In this document: positions 48,996 to 62,170 of the stretch, piece by piece
How the letters are laid out: the number at the start of each line of letters is the position of its first letter
Numbering within the stretch: the first letter of the stretch is position 1
Source of the DNA: Chrysomallon squamiferum
Lineage: Eukaryota > Mollusca > Gastropoda > Neomphalida > Peltospiridae
Reading direction: 5' to 3'
NCBI GenBank assembly: GCA_012295275.1
Contig: CM022672.1
Location: 5,554,443-5,618,442, forward strand
DNA: 64,000 nucleotides
Program-made: the position numbers and the translations under genes
The notes under the pieces: model-generated
Database searches by the model: none
What the model was told of the DNA's origin: nothing
The model's input: the letters and a program-made list of their open reading frames with translations, nothing else

Positions 48996-49192
48996 GGACT
49001 GAGAAGGACGATGGAAACAGAAAGAGAGATACAGGGACAGAGAAGGATAGAGACACAGAAAGAGAGTGACAGAAAGGACGGAGAGAGAGATAGAGAAAAA
49101 CAGACAGAGATAGAGACACAGAGAGATAGAAACAGAAAGCGAAAGAAAGAGATAGAAACAGAGAGAGAAAGAGAGAGGGGGGGGAGGGAGGG

Positions 49193-49263
<71 letters not shown>
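48919..49263. repeat. (CT)n ... (GA)n inverted pair of microsatellites
   Basis: A pure CT array (48919-48993) and a pure GA array (49195-49263) flank about 200 bp of purine-rich sequence with GACAGA, GAGATA and G-runs (49177-49194). The two arrays are complementary and could pair as a hairpin in single strands. Confidence 0.9.
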
Positions 49264-49267
<4 letters not shown>

Positions 49268-49719
49268 CCTTGTAACTGAAACTAGAATATCAATTACATT
49301 TATTTAAACAGATAAAAAGAAACAATCTAGAAACATCTGGAAACCAGATATTTGTAAACTACTGTTTGTGCATTCAGGCATGACGAACGAATCACTGACA
49401 CCATCACTGTTGACGTTAAACAGAAAAATGTCAAATACGTTAACGGAAACTTGTTGAGTATTTATTCATACACATATATACACACATATATTATCATATA
49501 TTCACATACATATATAACGTACGTACACACATACATACCTTCTGTACATACACATACACACATTTATACACGTATAAAAATTAGATCGGTAAACTTCACA
49601 AGTATGTAATGCTTCACAACTGTAGATGACAATGCAAAATCGATACATGACAAAAGCTTATTGTAGCTAGACACAGACCAAGGCAGATATTAGCGATACA
49701 TTCATAGACAGTGAGGGAT

Positions 49720-49721
<2 letters not shown>

Positions 49722-49796
<75 letters not shown>

Positions 49797-49812
49797 GAGA
49801 GAGAGACTGAGG

Positions 49813-49862
<50 letters not shown>
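49722..49862. repeat. (GA)n array, two blocks
   Basis: GA runs at 49722-49788 and 49819-49862 joined by GACAGACAGAGAGAGAGAGACTGAGGGAG-type sequence. Confidence 0.9.
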
Positions 49863-49864
<2 letters not shown>

Positions 49865-50331
49865 CTTAAAGACAAGTAAATAATATGAATAAATCGTTAA
49901 AATGTCTATTCATGAATCTATTATTACGTTAATTGAGTATTTACGGTAACAAGTCCTATTCGCACTCCACCGACACACACCTTTTTTCAACGACTATAAA
50001 CAAAGTAATCTACTCAATGCTAATTTATGCATATTTACATGACGTAAACACTATAGTAACAACGCACACAAATGCACGCAAGCAAAAGCAGATTCATAGC
50101 AGACGAAAAATGATTTTCGGCTCTGTTCGGTTCTGTTCCGGTAACTTAAGAAACCCGGATTAAGTTCAAGGCTGTGGATTATCGATTTGTTGTATTTTGA
50201 CTATTGAGGTTGGTCGATATTTTTTATCGAACATGGCGTGATCGTTGTGATATCACTTCAACTCGAACCATGTGGTAGATCATCAAAGTACCGTATTTAC
50301 CGTACAAAATGTATGTACTTACGCCTGTAAT

Positions 50332-50336
<5 letters not shown>

Positions 50337-50424
<88 letters not shown>
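50337..50424. repeat. (GA)n microsatellite, 44 units
   Basis: Uninterrupted array; short (CA)n at 50493-50508 and GTAT/GTGT tracts follow within 150 bp. Confidence 0.95.
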
Positions 50425-50425
<1 letters not shown>

Positions 50426-51553
50426 AGAAGAATGTTTGTTTTTATTTTAGACGATATTCGGAAACGCTTTCGGCCATCAAGACAACCTTGTACACACACA
50501 CACACACACTCCACTTTAAATATATATATGCATGTATATATGTTTGTATGTATGTATGTGTGTGTGTGCACAGAAACTGCGCCCCTAGCCAGTTACCTTA
50601 CACCCATATTTCAGCTATATATGCCATAAAATCAGCTAAAAATACCACTCAGGTTTAACTCAAAGTGCTCAGTGGCATACAAGTGATATAGGTAGCATAC
50701 TTTAGCTAAACCACTGTATGTGTGTGTGCACCTGTATGAGTGTGTGTGTGTGTATGGTAACCATAATCCACTGCATGTTTAAGTTATGTACAAGTCATTG
50801 ATGTTTTTTTTTTAGCTGTGAATAATAAATAGAAAAGAAAATTGAAGGAACTAATACCAATAACTATAAAAATATAACCTAACCGGCGAAAAAGCTTCGT
50901 AAACATCACTAAACTAGACTATATAGTGATATATGTGAATAAATAAGTAGAGATCTGTATGTGCGCAGTCGAGTATGACCTAATTGATACCTTAACAAAA
51001 TGAGGTCTCAGCAGAATGATTCTTTTAATGAGTATTTGTTCATGAGTGATCGAATAAATAAATGCATATAATAAAATAATCCACAAAATTATTAACGAAC
51101 AGGAAAATTAATAACAAAACAACAACAACAACAACACCAATAATAATAATCCATAAAAATAATAATGTCACCAGATAAAAACAATTAGATCAACGATAGT
51201 AACAACAACAACAGCAACAACGATAACTGTCATAGCAGCTACACTATTTTATAATCAAGTAACGCCATTTGCAGAATCTGCTGAATTTAAATAAAGTATT
51301 TTGGCGCCAAACAAGAGCAGGATTTTACATAATTGGCGCGAAAAATCCTTTCTTGCCTTTCTTATATCAGACGTCTGCATTCCCAAAGTAATCATTTTTA
51401 AAACGGCCTTTGAGAGAAATTTAGTTTATGTAACCTTCAAGGAACATGCAACGGATAAGAAGAGTATACTGAACAACAAAAGAAATGCAGTAAGCTTTCA
51501 AAAGCTTGAACATAGACTGATCTGACATAATGACACAAATTTTACTGTACGTG

Positions 51554-51565
51554 TGAGAAAGAGAG

Positions 51566-51646
<81 letters not shown>

Positions 51647-51666
51647 GACAGAAAGAGAGAGAGAGA
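51554..51666. repeat. (GA)n-(CAGA)n-(GA)n compound array
   Basis: GA blocks flank eleven CAGA tetranucleotides (51606-51648). Confidence 0.9.
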
Positions 51667-51849
51667 ATGCAAAGACAAATGTATGTTAATAAAACTTTGC
51701 TATTAGACTAGTATTATGTTTATAGGTAAGAATGTAAGTATGAGTATGTATATATATATATATATGGATTTGAATATTTTTTCTTTTTTCGCATTTCTAA
51801 TGTGTGCATATTTTTGTCTGGGGTTTTTTCTTTTCACTCTCTATATATA

Positions 51850-51949
51850 TATGTGTGTGTGTGTATGTATGTATGTATGTATGTATGTATGTATGTATGT
51901 ATGTATGTATGTATGTTGTATGTATGTATGTATGTATGTATGTATATGC

Positions 51950-51981
<32 letters not shown>

Positions 51982-52020
51982 TTATGTGTGTGTGTATATG
52001 CCTATGTGTGTGTGTGTACG
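51850..52020. repeat. (GT)n-(GTAT)n-(AT)n compound array
   Basis: GT run, then about 22 GTAT tetranucleotides with one GTTGTAT slip at 51915, then AT and GT runs. Confidence 0.9.
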
Positions 52021-52367
52021 AATGTGTGATTGTGTTGAAGGTTTTGGTTCCTTCGGGTTTTTTTAATTTATTTATATTTTATATTTTTTTTATTATTATT
52101 ATTTTTTTAATAAGTATAGTTTAACGTATACTGTAGAAAGTCGCTTGTTAAACATCATATATACGTAGCAGCCAGGGAAACCAGTGAACTGGCCTCGGTT
52201 ATCACCGCAAGGAATGCTGGATATTTTTACAGAATGAGCTCATGAACTTTTAAATATCAACAATGAATCGCTGTGACTAGGGGAGAGGCGGGAAAGGTCA
52301 AAGAGGAAGAGATTTTCATATCAGTTAGTGTCTGATAACAGTTACAAGAGTTTTTATTATTATTAAT

Positions 52368-52368
<1 letters not shown>

Positions 52369-52442
<74 letters not shown>
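52369..52442. repeat. (CT)n microsatellite
   Basis: Pure CT array preceded by TTTTTATTATTATTAATG, a left flank related to those at 53000 and 56768, and followed directly by the left arm of the 78-bp inverted repeat. Confidence 0.95.
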
Positions 52443-52443
<1 letters not shown>

Positions 52444-52537
52444 GTATGCCTTTAAGACATTGCAGCTCGAAGGGGCCTCATTGTAGACTGCACAGCATTA
52501 TTCTACATAATTTTATATTTGTATTTATAAATGTATG

Positions 52538-52584
<47 letters not shown>

Positions 52585-53021
52585 GTGTGTGTGTGTTATA
52601 AAGAACATTCAAAAATTATCGGATTCCAACAGTTTACATTATACTGTTTATTTAAACTACAATAAATTAAATTTAAACCACAGCTGAACTTAGTTTGATA
52701 TTATTAGATGTTAGTCACGTCTTTCAAATATACATAACACTTAAACTGCTTTTTCCTTTTCAACCATGGTGCATACATCCAGTATTTCCAAATGCAGGGC
52801 ATCGGGGGCTGAGCCAATAAACTAAATGAGACAGATCCACTCAAAGTGTAGACTAAGAAATAATTCTTTAAAATAAGTTACAACTGGGTTATGAAATATT
52901 GCGGGGTTTATCTATGATAAAACTGGTCTGTAGAATAGTTATATAAAAATTCTCTATTTATTTCCTGATATGTTAAAAAAAAAAAAAAAAAAAAACTTGG
53001 GCATTTATTATTATTATTATT

Positions 53022-53109
<88 letters not shown>

Positions 53110-53770
53110 AACACTGTAATGCGTTTTTGAAACAAGCGACATGCTCACATTAAGTTACACTGGATAGTGACATCTATCAGCAAGTTCACGCCCCAGACTC
53201 ACTTACACAAGTTACTGCTGCAGATTCTGATTTACCGAGACCACCGGAACTGCCTAGTTAGCGTGCCAGCATGCAAATCACCACGTAAAGATATTAATTC
53301 AGAAAAGAAAGATTGATTTTTTTATAAGATAATTTTGTACATGTATTGTTTATGAAAGGGGAGTGAGATAAGCAAGTATAATTTTAGACAATAGACAAGT
53401 TCATTTTAATTGCTAGAAACTTAACGAAGGTTAGTTTATAAAAGTCTCTCACTCCGTATTAGTACAAAAATACACATGGAACATACTCGATCATTTCCAT
53501 TACCGCTGATATACACACACACACACACACACACACATACTCACAACACATACGCACACAATCATACGACTAAAATAAACAGCTGCTACCAAAATATGTT
53601 TCTTGCTTTTTTTATTCACTTTATGTGAAATTGAATATAGTATCATTTAAACACAGTACTGGGGTATGATAAACGTTGGAGTCTCTACGTGGCAAATATA
53701 AAATTATGTAGAATAATGCTGTGCAGTCTACAATGTGGCCCTTTCGAACTGCAATGTCTTAAAGGCATAC
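52443..53770. repeat. 78-bp inverted repeat pair, 1.2 kb apart
   Basis: Left arm 52443-52521 and right arm 53692-53770. The reverse complement of the right arm matches the left arm with about three mismatches in 78 bp; shared words include TATGCCTTTAAGACATTGCA and ATTGTAGACTGCACAGCATT and CTACATAATTTTATATTTG. The spacer contains (GT)n at 52544-52580, a poly(A) run and a (CT)n array (53024-53103). No open frame in the spacer looks like a transposase. Confidence 0.9.
52996..53103. repeat. (CT)n array with GGGCATTTATTATT flank
   Basis: Forty CT units preceded by GGGCATTTATTATTATTATT then GGT; the same flank precedes the array at 56767. Confidence 0.9.
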
Positions 53771-54479
53771 ACTTTTACTAGTGGTCGGTACTTCGTTAAG
53801 TTTCTTCTAATCAAGTACTGTCGATAGAGTTGTCTCCATTGATTTGACCTAGATTTCTCTTTGAGTTTATCGATCTATGCGATATTTAGGTCATCACTTT
53901 AGTGAATCTAAATAGCCCTTTATTTTATTTATTACCTGTACAATGGCGTGATAGTTACCCTGTTACAGGTTATAATACTCGTGTATACAATGGTATGGTA
54001 GCAACGCGTAACATATACAGCTGCAAAGAAGGCCATTCATCTGACAACCGTATCAAACTTGTCCTGTGATCATTGTAGCACGTTTTCATGACGGGACGGT
54101 CGATCAAGTTACAGGATACGACGAACCCGTCCCAAATTGAAATGAATCCGAGAAACGAAGATAGGAGACTGAAAAATTACCAAAAAGCCCGGGAATTTAG
54201 TAGCATATGATAAACCTATCTGAAAAAAAAATCTTAAGCAGGTCAAGTTATTGGTTAAAGTTGACAATACATCATTCGAAAATATTTTTTTTTCTTCTTC
54301 TGTGTTTTTTTTTTTTGTTGTTTTTTTTCCTTTTTCTTTCTTGTGAATACAGATTTACCTGAATAATTACAAATCGACGTATGGATACCGAATACGGTGA
54401 CCTGTACTGCTATCTGGTCCAACATTTGATGTGTTTGTCTGTCTGTCGTTCCGTCTGTGTTGAAGGTTTCAGAGCATTG

Positions 54480-54690
54480 CCTCTTGTAATATTCTTAGAG
54501 TATGCATATATATCTATGCATGTATATATATATATAAAAATATATATATATATATGTATGCACATGTAATATATTTGTATATGTATATGTGAACGTACGT
54601 TTGTATAATTCAGTGTACTCTATATATGCGTACGCACGTGTGTGTGTGTGTGTGTCTGTGTGGGTGTGTGGGTGTGTGTGGTGAAAGATA
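54480..54690. repeat. (TA)n/(GT)n compound low-complexity region
   Basis: Alternating TATATA, GTATAT and GTGTGTGT runs with no unique sequence longer than about 25 bp. Confidence 0.75.
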
Positions 54691-55314
54691 TGTTGGTATA
54701 TGTACAAAGAACAGAGTACGTGTTACCAGAAAATAAAGACAGCAGAAACACATCTGGTGCAGTTCACTCCTGTTACATCTTATTTTTACTGATTTGCTAT
54801 CGATGGTCTAACAGATCTGTAATCAAAGCATGTGACATGTTGCCTAGCAACAGAAACTACTAAATATATCGATATAATTATACGACATGAGCAACGGTAT
54901 AATTTATTAATAAGGCAACAGTATCCATAATAAATATGGACAACATGTTAGACGCCAATGTCGAAGATTTGTTTGTTTATTTTAAAATTCCTTTTTGTTT
55001 TCTTTCTTTTTTTCTTTATTTATTTATTTATTTATTTATTCCATTCCATTCCATTCTATTCTATTCTTTAAATTCTTTCTGAAATTCAAAAATAAAAATT
55101 CAAAAGATGTTGTATGTTAATTTATTCAGAGAAAAATTATTGATGAAATATATTTAAAACTCTTTAATTACATCAGCATTAATAATAATAACAACTGTTC
55201 GAATATAGGTAATACACCTGATGCCTTCTCAAACATATTTAAAAATGAATATGTATAACACCTCTCGATATAACACAAAGAGCAGACATCATTTCGAATG
55301 TTCTAGAAAACCAT

Positions 55315-55317
<3 letters not shown>

Positions 55318-55352
<35 letters not shown>

Positions 55353-55370
55353 ACACACACACACACACAG

Positions 55371-55410
<40 letters not shown>
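55318..55410. repeat. (CA)n microsatellite with GA interruptions
   Basis: About 45 CA units broken by CAGACA at 55347 and CAGATA at 55369. Confidence 0.92.
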
Positions 55411-55863
55411 TGTTCTTATACATATGTCAGGTTATTTATAATACGTATGCGCTAATATAAATACTGTGGCTTCTTGCCATGCTGTTTTATAATGATGTTC
55501 ATGCATTCATAAATTACATTAGGTACGTCTGTACATATTTTTATATGCATGGTTGTATGCAGTATATATATGTGTGTGTGTGTGTGTTTGTGGTGTGTTA
55601 TCATGTATGTTAGCACTGTGAATGTCTTTGTATGTCTGTATTTACACTAACACACCTAAGTCGATAGGTGGGTACATACACACAGTTGATAATCATGAAC
55701 TACGCACACACGATTAGTCATTAGCATGAGGTAACATTACACTACAGCATATGCGCAGTTCATGACAGCTGTATCAGACTGCCTTGCAGTCCGTGTGACT
55801 GAAAATTTAAACTCTTAGTACCAGACATGGTGAAATACATTCTGTCTACCTGCAGATTATATT

Positions 55864-55915
55864 TTCTTCTTCTTCTTCTTCTTCTTCTTCTTCTTCTTCT
55901 TCTTCTTCTTCTTCT
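55864..55915. repeat. (TTC)n microsatellite
   Basis: Seventeen uninterrupted TTC trinucleotides. Confidence 0.95.
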
Positions 55916-56766
55916 TTTTAATTCTTATTTTGTTTTAGTATTTCATTTTATTAATATTTCATTTATTTATTTATCAATTTATTTACCTATTATCATATAT
56001 ATATATATCTTACTGAAATAATATGTTTTATTCACTCTTCTTTGACACTTAAACTGTAACTGAGTGAAAATAGTCTAATATAGTTCACTTTATTTACTGA
56101 TTGTTAACTCTTTTTTTTCGATAGCCTCTGGTAATAATAAAATCTGACAGTATTAAATTTTACTGGCATACAAAATTTTACTGGCATACATTTTACCGTA
56201 TTGCCGATGTATTCGTGGCGTCACAAGTAGTGAAGTATGTTGAAATTTTTTCTTTTTTTTTCTAAATACGCCCTTTAATAGAACTGACAGACAGATAAAT
56301 TTAATTTTATTATCTGTTTAGTTTTTATATCGACTGATAACTGTTTTTGCTTTCAGTTTATTTATTTCTTGAATTGTTTAAAAAAAAAAAAAAAAAAAAA
56401 AAAAGAATTAGTAAAAATAAATAATAATACATAAATAAAAATAAATATAAAAATTAAGTGAAATAATTAATTAAATAAATACATAAATAATTTAATTAAT
56501 TATTTAATTAATAGAATAAAATGAAATAAATAAAATGAATAAATAAACAACAACAACAACAACAAACAAACAAACAAACAAACAAATAAAAAAAAGATGG
56601 ACGTTTCTGCTGCATAGATTGCAATATCAATTTTAAAATTCTGAAAATAGTAGGTGCTAAATACTTAAGCAGATGATGGATACTGAAAATTAGCACATAC
56701 GTGGCTTGAAATTACACAAATCTCGTTAAGGGTTAGTTACAGTATGTACAATAGTGTATCAATACC

Positions 56767-56789
56767 AGGGCATTTATTATTATTATTGG

Positions 56790-56865
<76 letters not shown>
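56767..56865. repeat. (CT)n array with GGGCATTTATTATT flank
   Basis: Flank AGGGCATTTATTATTATTAT then TGGTAT, followed by about 37 CT units and a T-run. Confidence 0.9.
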
Positions 56866-56872
<7 letters not shown>

Positions 56873-58005
56873 TTTTTTTAATTCACACATCCAATTACTA
56901 TATCTTGTTCAAGTGAATTAAAAATAAAGTTATTTATTTATTTATGCCATTTTAATTTTTAACATTACAAAACCATTGCTGAATTACAAACTCGCTTTTT
57001 CTAGAAATTAAGTTCTCATATACAAATCGTCTGCAGATGTCATATGGACTACTGTCAGCTGTCTTATCTCAAGCGCTTTAGGGGTGAAGGGTTCAGTAAA
57101 TTTACAAAATTTCAACTAATTTTCTCGTTAAAACAACAGTTATAACAAAATCATGTATTTTTTACAATTGCCTACATATTAATGAAAATGTCTAATTGAA
57201 CGATCAAATAGTGGTACTTGCTAATTTACTATCGTTCCATGTTGGAATTTGAAGCGTCTCCCCACAATAAAATGGGATCCTTCTGTCTGTTCACTCCTTT
57301 TTGCTACGCTTGTTGAAAATAGTTTAATGGTTTAAAGCGTTTTAACCATAGTAGAATAAAAATAAACGTACTGTGATTTAGCTGTTTGAGGTAAGAGTCT
57401 GTGTATTGAATACCGCTATTTGTTGTCACTTACAGCATGACACTGTCTCAAAAATTAAATAACAGGAGGTTCGTCTCCCAGTTCCCATTGAAACAGCCCT
57501 GGACTTCTTTAAAACCTGGGAAACCGGGGGTCGTCTGTTTAAGAAATTTCACGTAAAAAGAAAAGACCTGTTTACTTCTTTCAAATTCCTGTGTTTTGCA
57601 GCCTCCCGTCAACAGCTGATGTCGAGCTCTGAATGTCACAGGTCGTTCAGCTTTCTACATGCAATCTGAAACCACACAACAGAGAGCCATTATAAAGATG
57701 CTGTTAATGTGACAAAGACAACGCGTTGCCATGGTTTCAAAGAGAAAGTAGTAGAAAAATATCTCCTTTCAGACACGAAACTGAGGCTGGGTAATTTCAG
57801 TGTATTTTGTCCCCTTTGAACTGACTGTAAGTAAATTATACATGCGAAGTCATTTTATCTTGTATATTGTATTTCACTTGTTGACTGTTCCTTTTTAATA
57901 GAACGTACGAAAAACAAACTGGATACACATATTCCATGTTTACTAATACAGCTACAGTTTATGGGGTAAATCAAGAGATGGTATATTCATGATTTGAAGC
58001 ACAAT

Positions 58006-58137
58006 CATGCACTCGATTTTAATTTAAAGTAGCATTTAATTTTATTTTCAAAAATCATTTCCATATTTCTATATATATATATATACCTACGCATAGATGC
58101 TGTCATGCTCACTTATAAATAAGTACGTAATTATATA

Positions 58138-58188
<51 letters not shown>

Positions 58189-58295
58189 ACACAGTCACAC
58201 ACACACACACACACACAGGTATATATATATGGAAATAAGGAAATGATTTTTGAAAATAAAATTAAATGCTACTTTAAATTAAAATTGAGTGTATG
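58006..58295. mobile_element. Hairpin-type inverted-repeat element (MITE-like)
   Basis: Left arm 58006-58088 and right arm 58217-58295 are near-perfect reverse complements: CACTCGATTTTAATTTAAAG versus CACTCAATTTTAATTTAAAG, then TAGCATTTAATTTTATTTTC, AAAAATCATTTCC and ATATATATACCT in both. The loop (58089-58216) is mainly a (CA)n array. A non-autonomous fold-back transposon that acquired a microsatellite loop is the simplest reading; no clear target-site duplication was seen. Confidence 0.8.
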
Positions 58296-59149
58296 TATAG
58301 AAAAAATACAAAAAAATACTAATAAATAAATAAATAAATAATCAGAAGTGTTATAAGTGTTTATTTCTGTGATTCATTTAAACTGCTGGAACATTTCCTT
58401 TGCCGGAAACACTGATCAAAGTAAACACGACAAGAAACCGGTATATTATAACAGTATTGCGCTTCTGTTCGTACTGAACGGACAGCAATCAAACAGTGTC
58501 TACTTAGACAAAGTCACGCTATCGTGTGTGTAGGTAATCAAATGGGTATTTTTAAATCTGTATTGTGATACGTACAAGATAATTATTAAAGTCGTGCCTA
58601 CACGATTAAAATTATGTCTAAAGTGTAAAAATATTCGATTTCTTTGCTTAAAATATTTCTTTCTTTATTTATTTATTTTGAAATATACTTCAGTATATTA
58701 TATTGTTCTGGAGGACCTATTATCGCTCTTAATAAGAGCTTGAATGAACTGAGAAACAAAAAACATCAATTATATTAGTATTTAAGTCATAATTTCTAGA
58801 TTTTGAGAGTGCCATATTAATTTATAAATATATAATACTTTATATACAATTTTTATTATATTAAATGGATTCTTCTGTTGGCCTTTACACAAATGTTTTA
58901 AAGATACATGATATTCCTTATACAAGATACATGATATTCCTTATACTTATCAGTAAAGGAATTGCGCAACAACCCGACCGCGACTTTATGATAAATCTGA
59001 CCTACAAATGCTGTTACTATGTTTAGTTTACTTATATCTTTATATGATGGATTGTAATATAAGTTTCCGAAATAATCTAAACGTCAGCTTTTACAAAAAA
59101 CCTCTATATGTTCACCGTTATGTTTGTGTATATTTGTATATTCATTTTC

Positions 59150-59191
59150 ACACATACACATACATACACAAATACATACATACATAAATAC

Positions 59192-59222
<31 letters not shown>

Positions 59223-59228
59223 CATACA

Positions 59229-59292
<64 letters not shown>

Positions 59293-59315
59293 TATATACA
59301 TATACACACTACGCA
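59150..59315. repeat. (ATAC)n/(TA)n/(CA)n compound array
   Basis: TACATACA tetranucleotides, TA runs and a CA run (59273-59291) in alternation. Confidence 0.85.
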
Positions 59316-60193
59316 TGAGTAAGTGATACATCTACAGGCACATACGTACATGTGTTTGTATGTATATTTAGACGAACGCATTTACTGATTTACAATCACG
59401 AATTTGCCTAATATAATCTGCACATATAAAGTAATCGTTTAATATGCACTCACACACACACACATACACACGCACTCCCAGTTGTCGTTGAAAGATACGT
59501 ACTGACATAAATGACGATGCGTGATATGTGTCACTGTAACAGCTGAAATGTTGATAACTCGTTTCTTTTAAAACATGGCAGGAGCGAGTCTAGCGCCATT
59601 TAATTTAGGGACTCTTAGTCGCCGCATCTGTTATATAAACGTCCATAATGTTGCACCGCATTACATCAACTGGGCAGATTTATTTTATTGTTCATAATAT
59701 TACACTGGTCTGTTGTAGAAATCGTGGTATTTATATCGCTTTAATATACTTAACTCTTATATGTTTGGGCACAAACGCCGCAAACGAGACTGAGAGAAAA
59801 CTTCAGATTATTAATTTTGAGAATAATGTGGATTCAACGCTAAACCCTGAACCCTAGTTCCACGCCCCAGTAAGCATTTATATATGTACGTCTGCTTCAG
59901 CGTTCCCATCTTCGCAAACGTAATTCACACATTATAATTATAAACACAATGCACATACATCAATACGCCCTGCATAGAAACTTGGCATGCGAAAAAATGC
60001 AAATGTCGTCGACAGCATAATAATACATGTACATATTAGCCTTCATATCTGGGCTCCAAATGAAGTCAAGAGATACGTAGGAAGGTCAAACCTCGAGGTC
60101 ATTTTCTGGCCAAGCTGACGTAAGGTCACAATCCGTTCAGCTAATTAAACCTCACATTAACTTTCAGAGATAAATTTATGCTGTTATGTTAAC

Positions 60194-60196
<3 letters not shown>

Positions 60197-60228
<32 letters not shown>

Positions 60229-60255
60229 TGTATATGGTAAATATATATATATTTT

Positions 60256-60326
<71 letters not shown>
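60197..60326. repeat. (TA)n then (GA)n array
   Basis: TA run 60197-60224 and pure GA run 60261-60326. Confidence 0.92.
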
Positions 60327-60327
<1 letters not shown>

Positions 60328-60426
60328 GGAAAGAGGTGTAGAGATATATAGATTGATAGAGTGTTAGAGTGATATCCCAAACGATAGACAGATATGTTGA
60401 CTGTTTGACGGGTAATTAGGTAGGCA

Positions 60427-60427
<1 letters not shown>

Positions 60428-60465
<38 letters not shown>
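60428..60465. repeat. (ATT)n microsatellite
   Basis: About twelve ATT trinucleotides. Confidence 0.92.
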
Positions 60466-60777
60466 ATCAGACATATACACATTTACAAACATATACGTAA
60501 ATGATGTTAATTTTACATGTACTTTCAAATTATATATATTAAACTAACTAGGACAGACTGATATAAATATTTTGTAATTTATATATACACATTAGAGTAT
60601 CAATAACGTTTCTATTTCATTATTATTTTTTTTTGTTTTTCTGCATGTAAATTGACTTTAAAATTTTAATTTGTTAATATCCCATACGGGTTGTAATGTG
60701 TATGTGTATGTGTATTCTGTCTTTTTATTTATTTATTTTTTAATTTTTTTTTTTTACATTCTCTCCCTCTCTTTCTT

Positions 60778-61106
<329 letters not shown>

Positions 61107-61366
61107 AACGTCAGAATGACTAGGCAGTAAATCCGGTTTCATGTATGTTGTACCTTTCACTCCATTATTTATTATACAATAATATAGCACAGCCCGAGAA
61201 GCTGAGAGCGAAACAAAAGACTACATGAAGTTTTATGTTCTAGTCTAGTGACAACAGGGTGAAGGTTAAAGCGACTCGAATCAAATACAAAGTTTATGAC
61301 TAAGCAAAACCAAAAAAACAAAAACAGTTTTTGTAACTGTCAGTGCAAAATACCTGCAGCAGAAGA

Positions 61367-61367
<1 letters not shown>

Positions 61368-61413
<46 letters not shown>

Positions 61414-61455
61414 TAATAAGGATAAGGATAATGATAACAACAACAACAACAACAA
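61368..61455. repeat. (ATA)n and (CAA)n arrays
   Basis: Fourteen ATA units (61369-61410) then GATAAG and AACAAC units to 61455. Confidence 0.85.
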
Positions 61456-61596
61456 TAATAACATCAATGATAATATAATAAATAACATGAACACCCCTCC
61501 AGCTATTTAATATAAGAGGGTTAGTGATGCTGGAGATGCTGAAGTCATCCTTTATATTAACTACTATTACTATTACTACTACTACTACTACTACTA

Positions 61597-61600
<4 letters not shown>

Positions 61601-61659
<59 letters not shown>

Positions 61660-61769
61660 GTCTGTCTGTCTCTCTCTCTGTCTCTCTCTCCCTCTCTCTC
61701 TCTCTCTATCTCCCCCCTCTTTCTCTGTCTGTCTGTCTGTCTCTGTCTGTCTGTCTCTCTCCCTCTCTC

Positions 61770-61840
<71 letters not shown>
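61601..61840. repeat. (CT)n/(CTGT)n compound array, 240 bp
   Basis: Pyrimidine-only on the plus strand apart from G in CTGT units; pure CT at 61601-61655 and 61777-61839. Confidence 0.93.
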
Positions 61841-61842
<2 letters not shown>

Positions 61843-61963
61843 TACATTTGGAACTCTGCCATTTCTGTATCTGCACAAACTTCATTAAGTATATTCTGTG
61901 ACTACTTTATTTTATGGAAGGCAAAAATTAAATTAGCAGAAGGATGTGAATGTAACAAAAAAT

Positions 61964-62033
<70 letters not shown>

Positions 62034-62121
62034 GACATTATTGGGTTATTTTTTTTTTTTTATTAATATTGTTACTGTTATTGTTTTTTTGTTGTTCTAA
62101 TTAATATTACTGTTTTTATTG

Positions 62122-62169
<48 letters not shown>

Positions 62170-62170
62170 C
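61964..62170. repeat. Two (ATT)n arrays
   Basis: ATT runs at 61965-62032 and 62126-62169 separated by T-rich sequence. Confidence 0.93.

Noticed and set aside
51301-51525. 74-codon plus-strand frame with mixed composition
   Set aside because: Starts at TTG, no splice context or similarity; probably chance.
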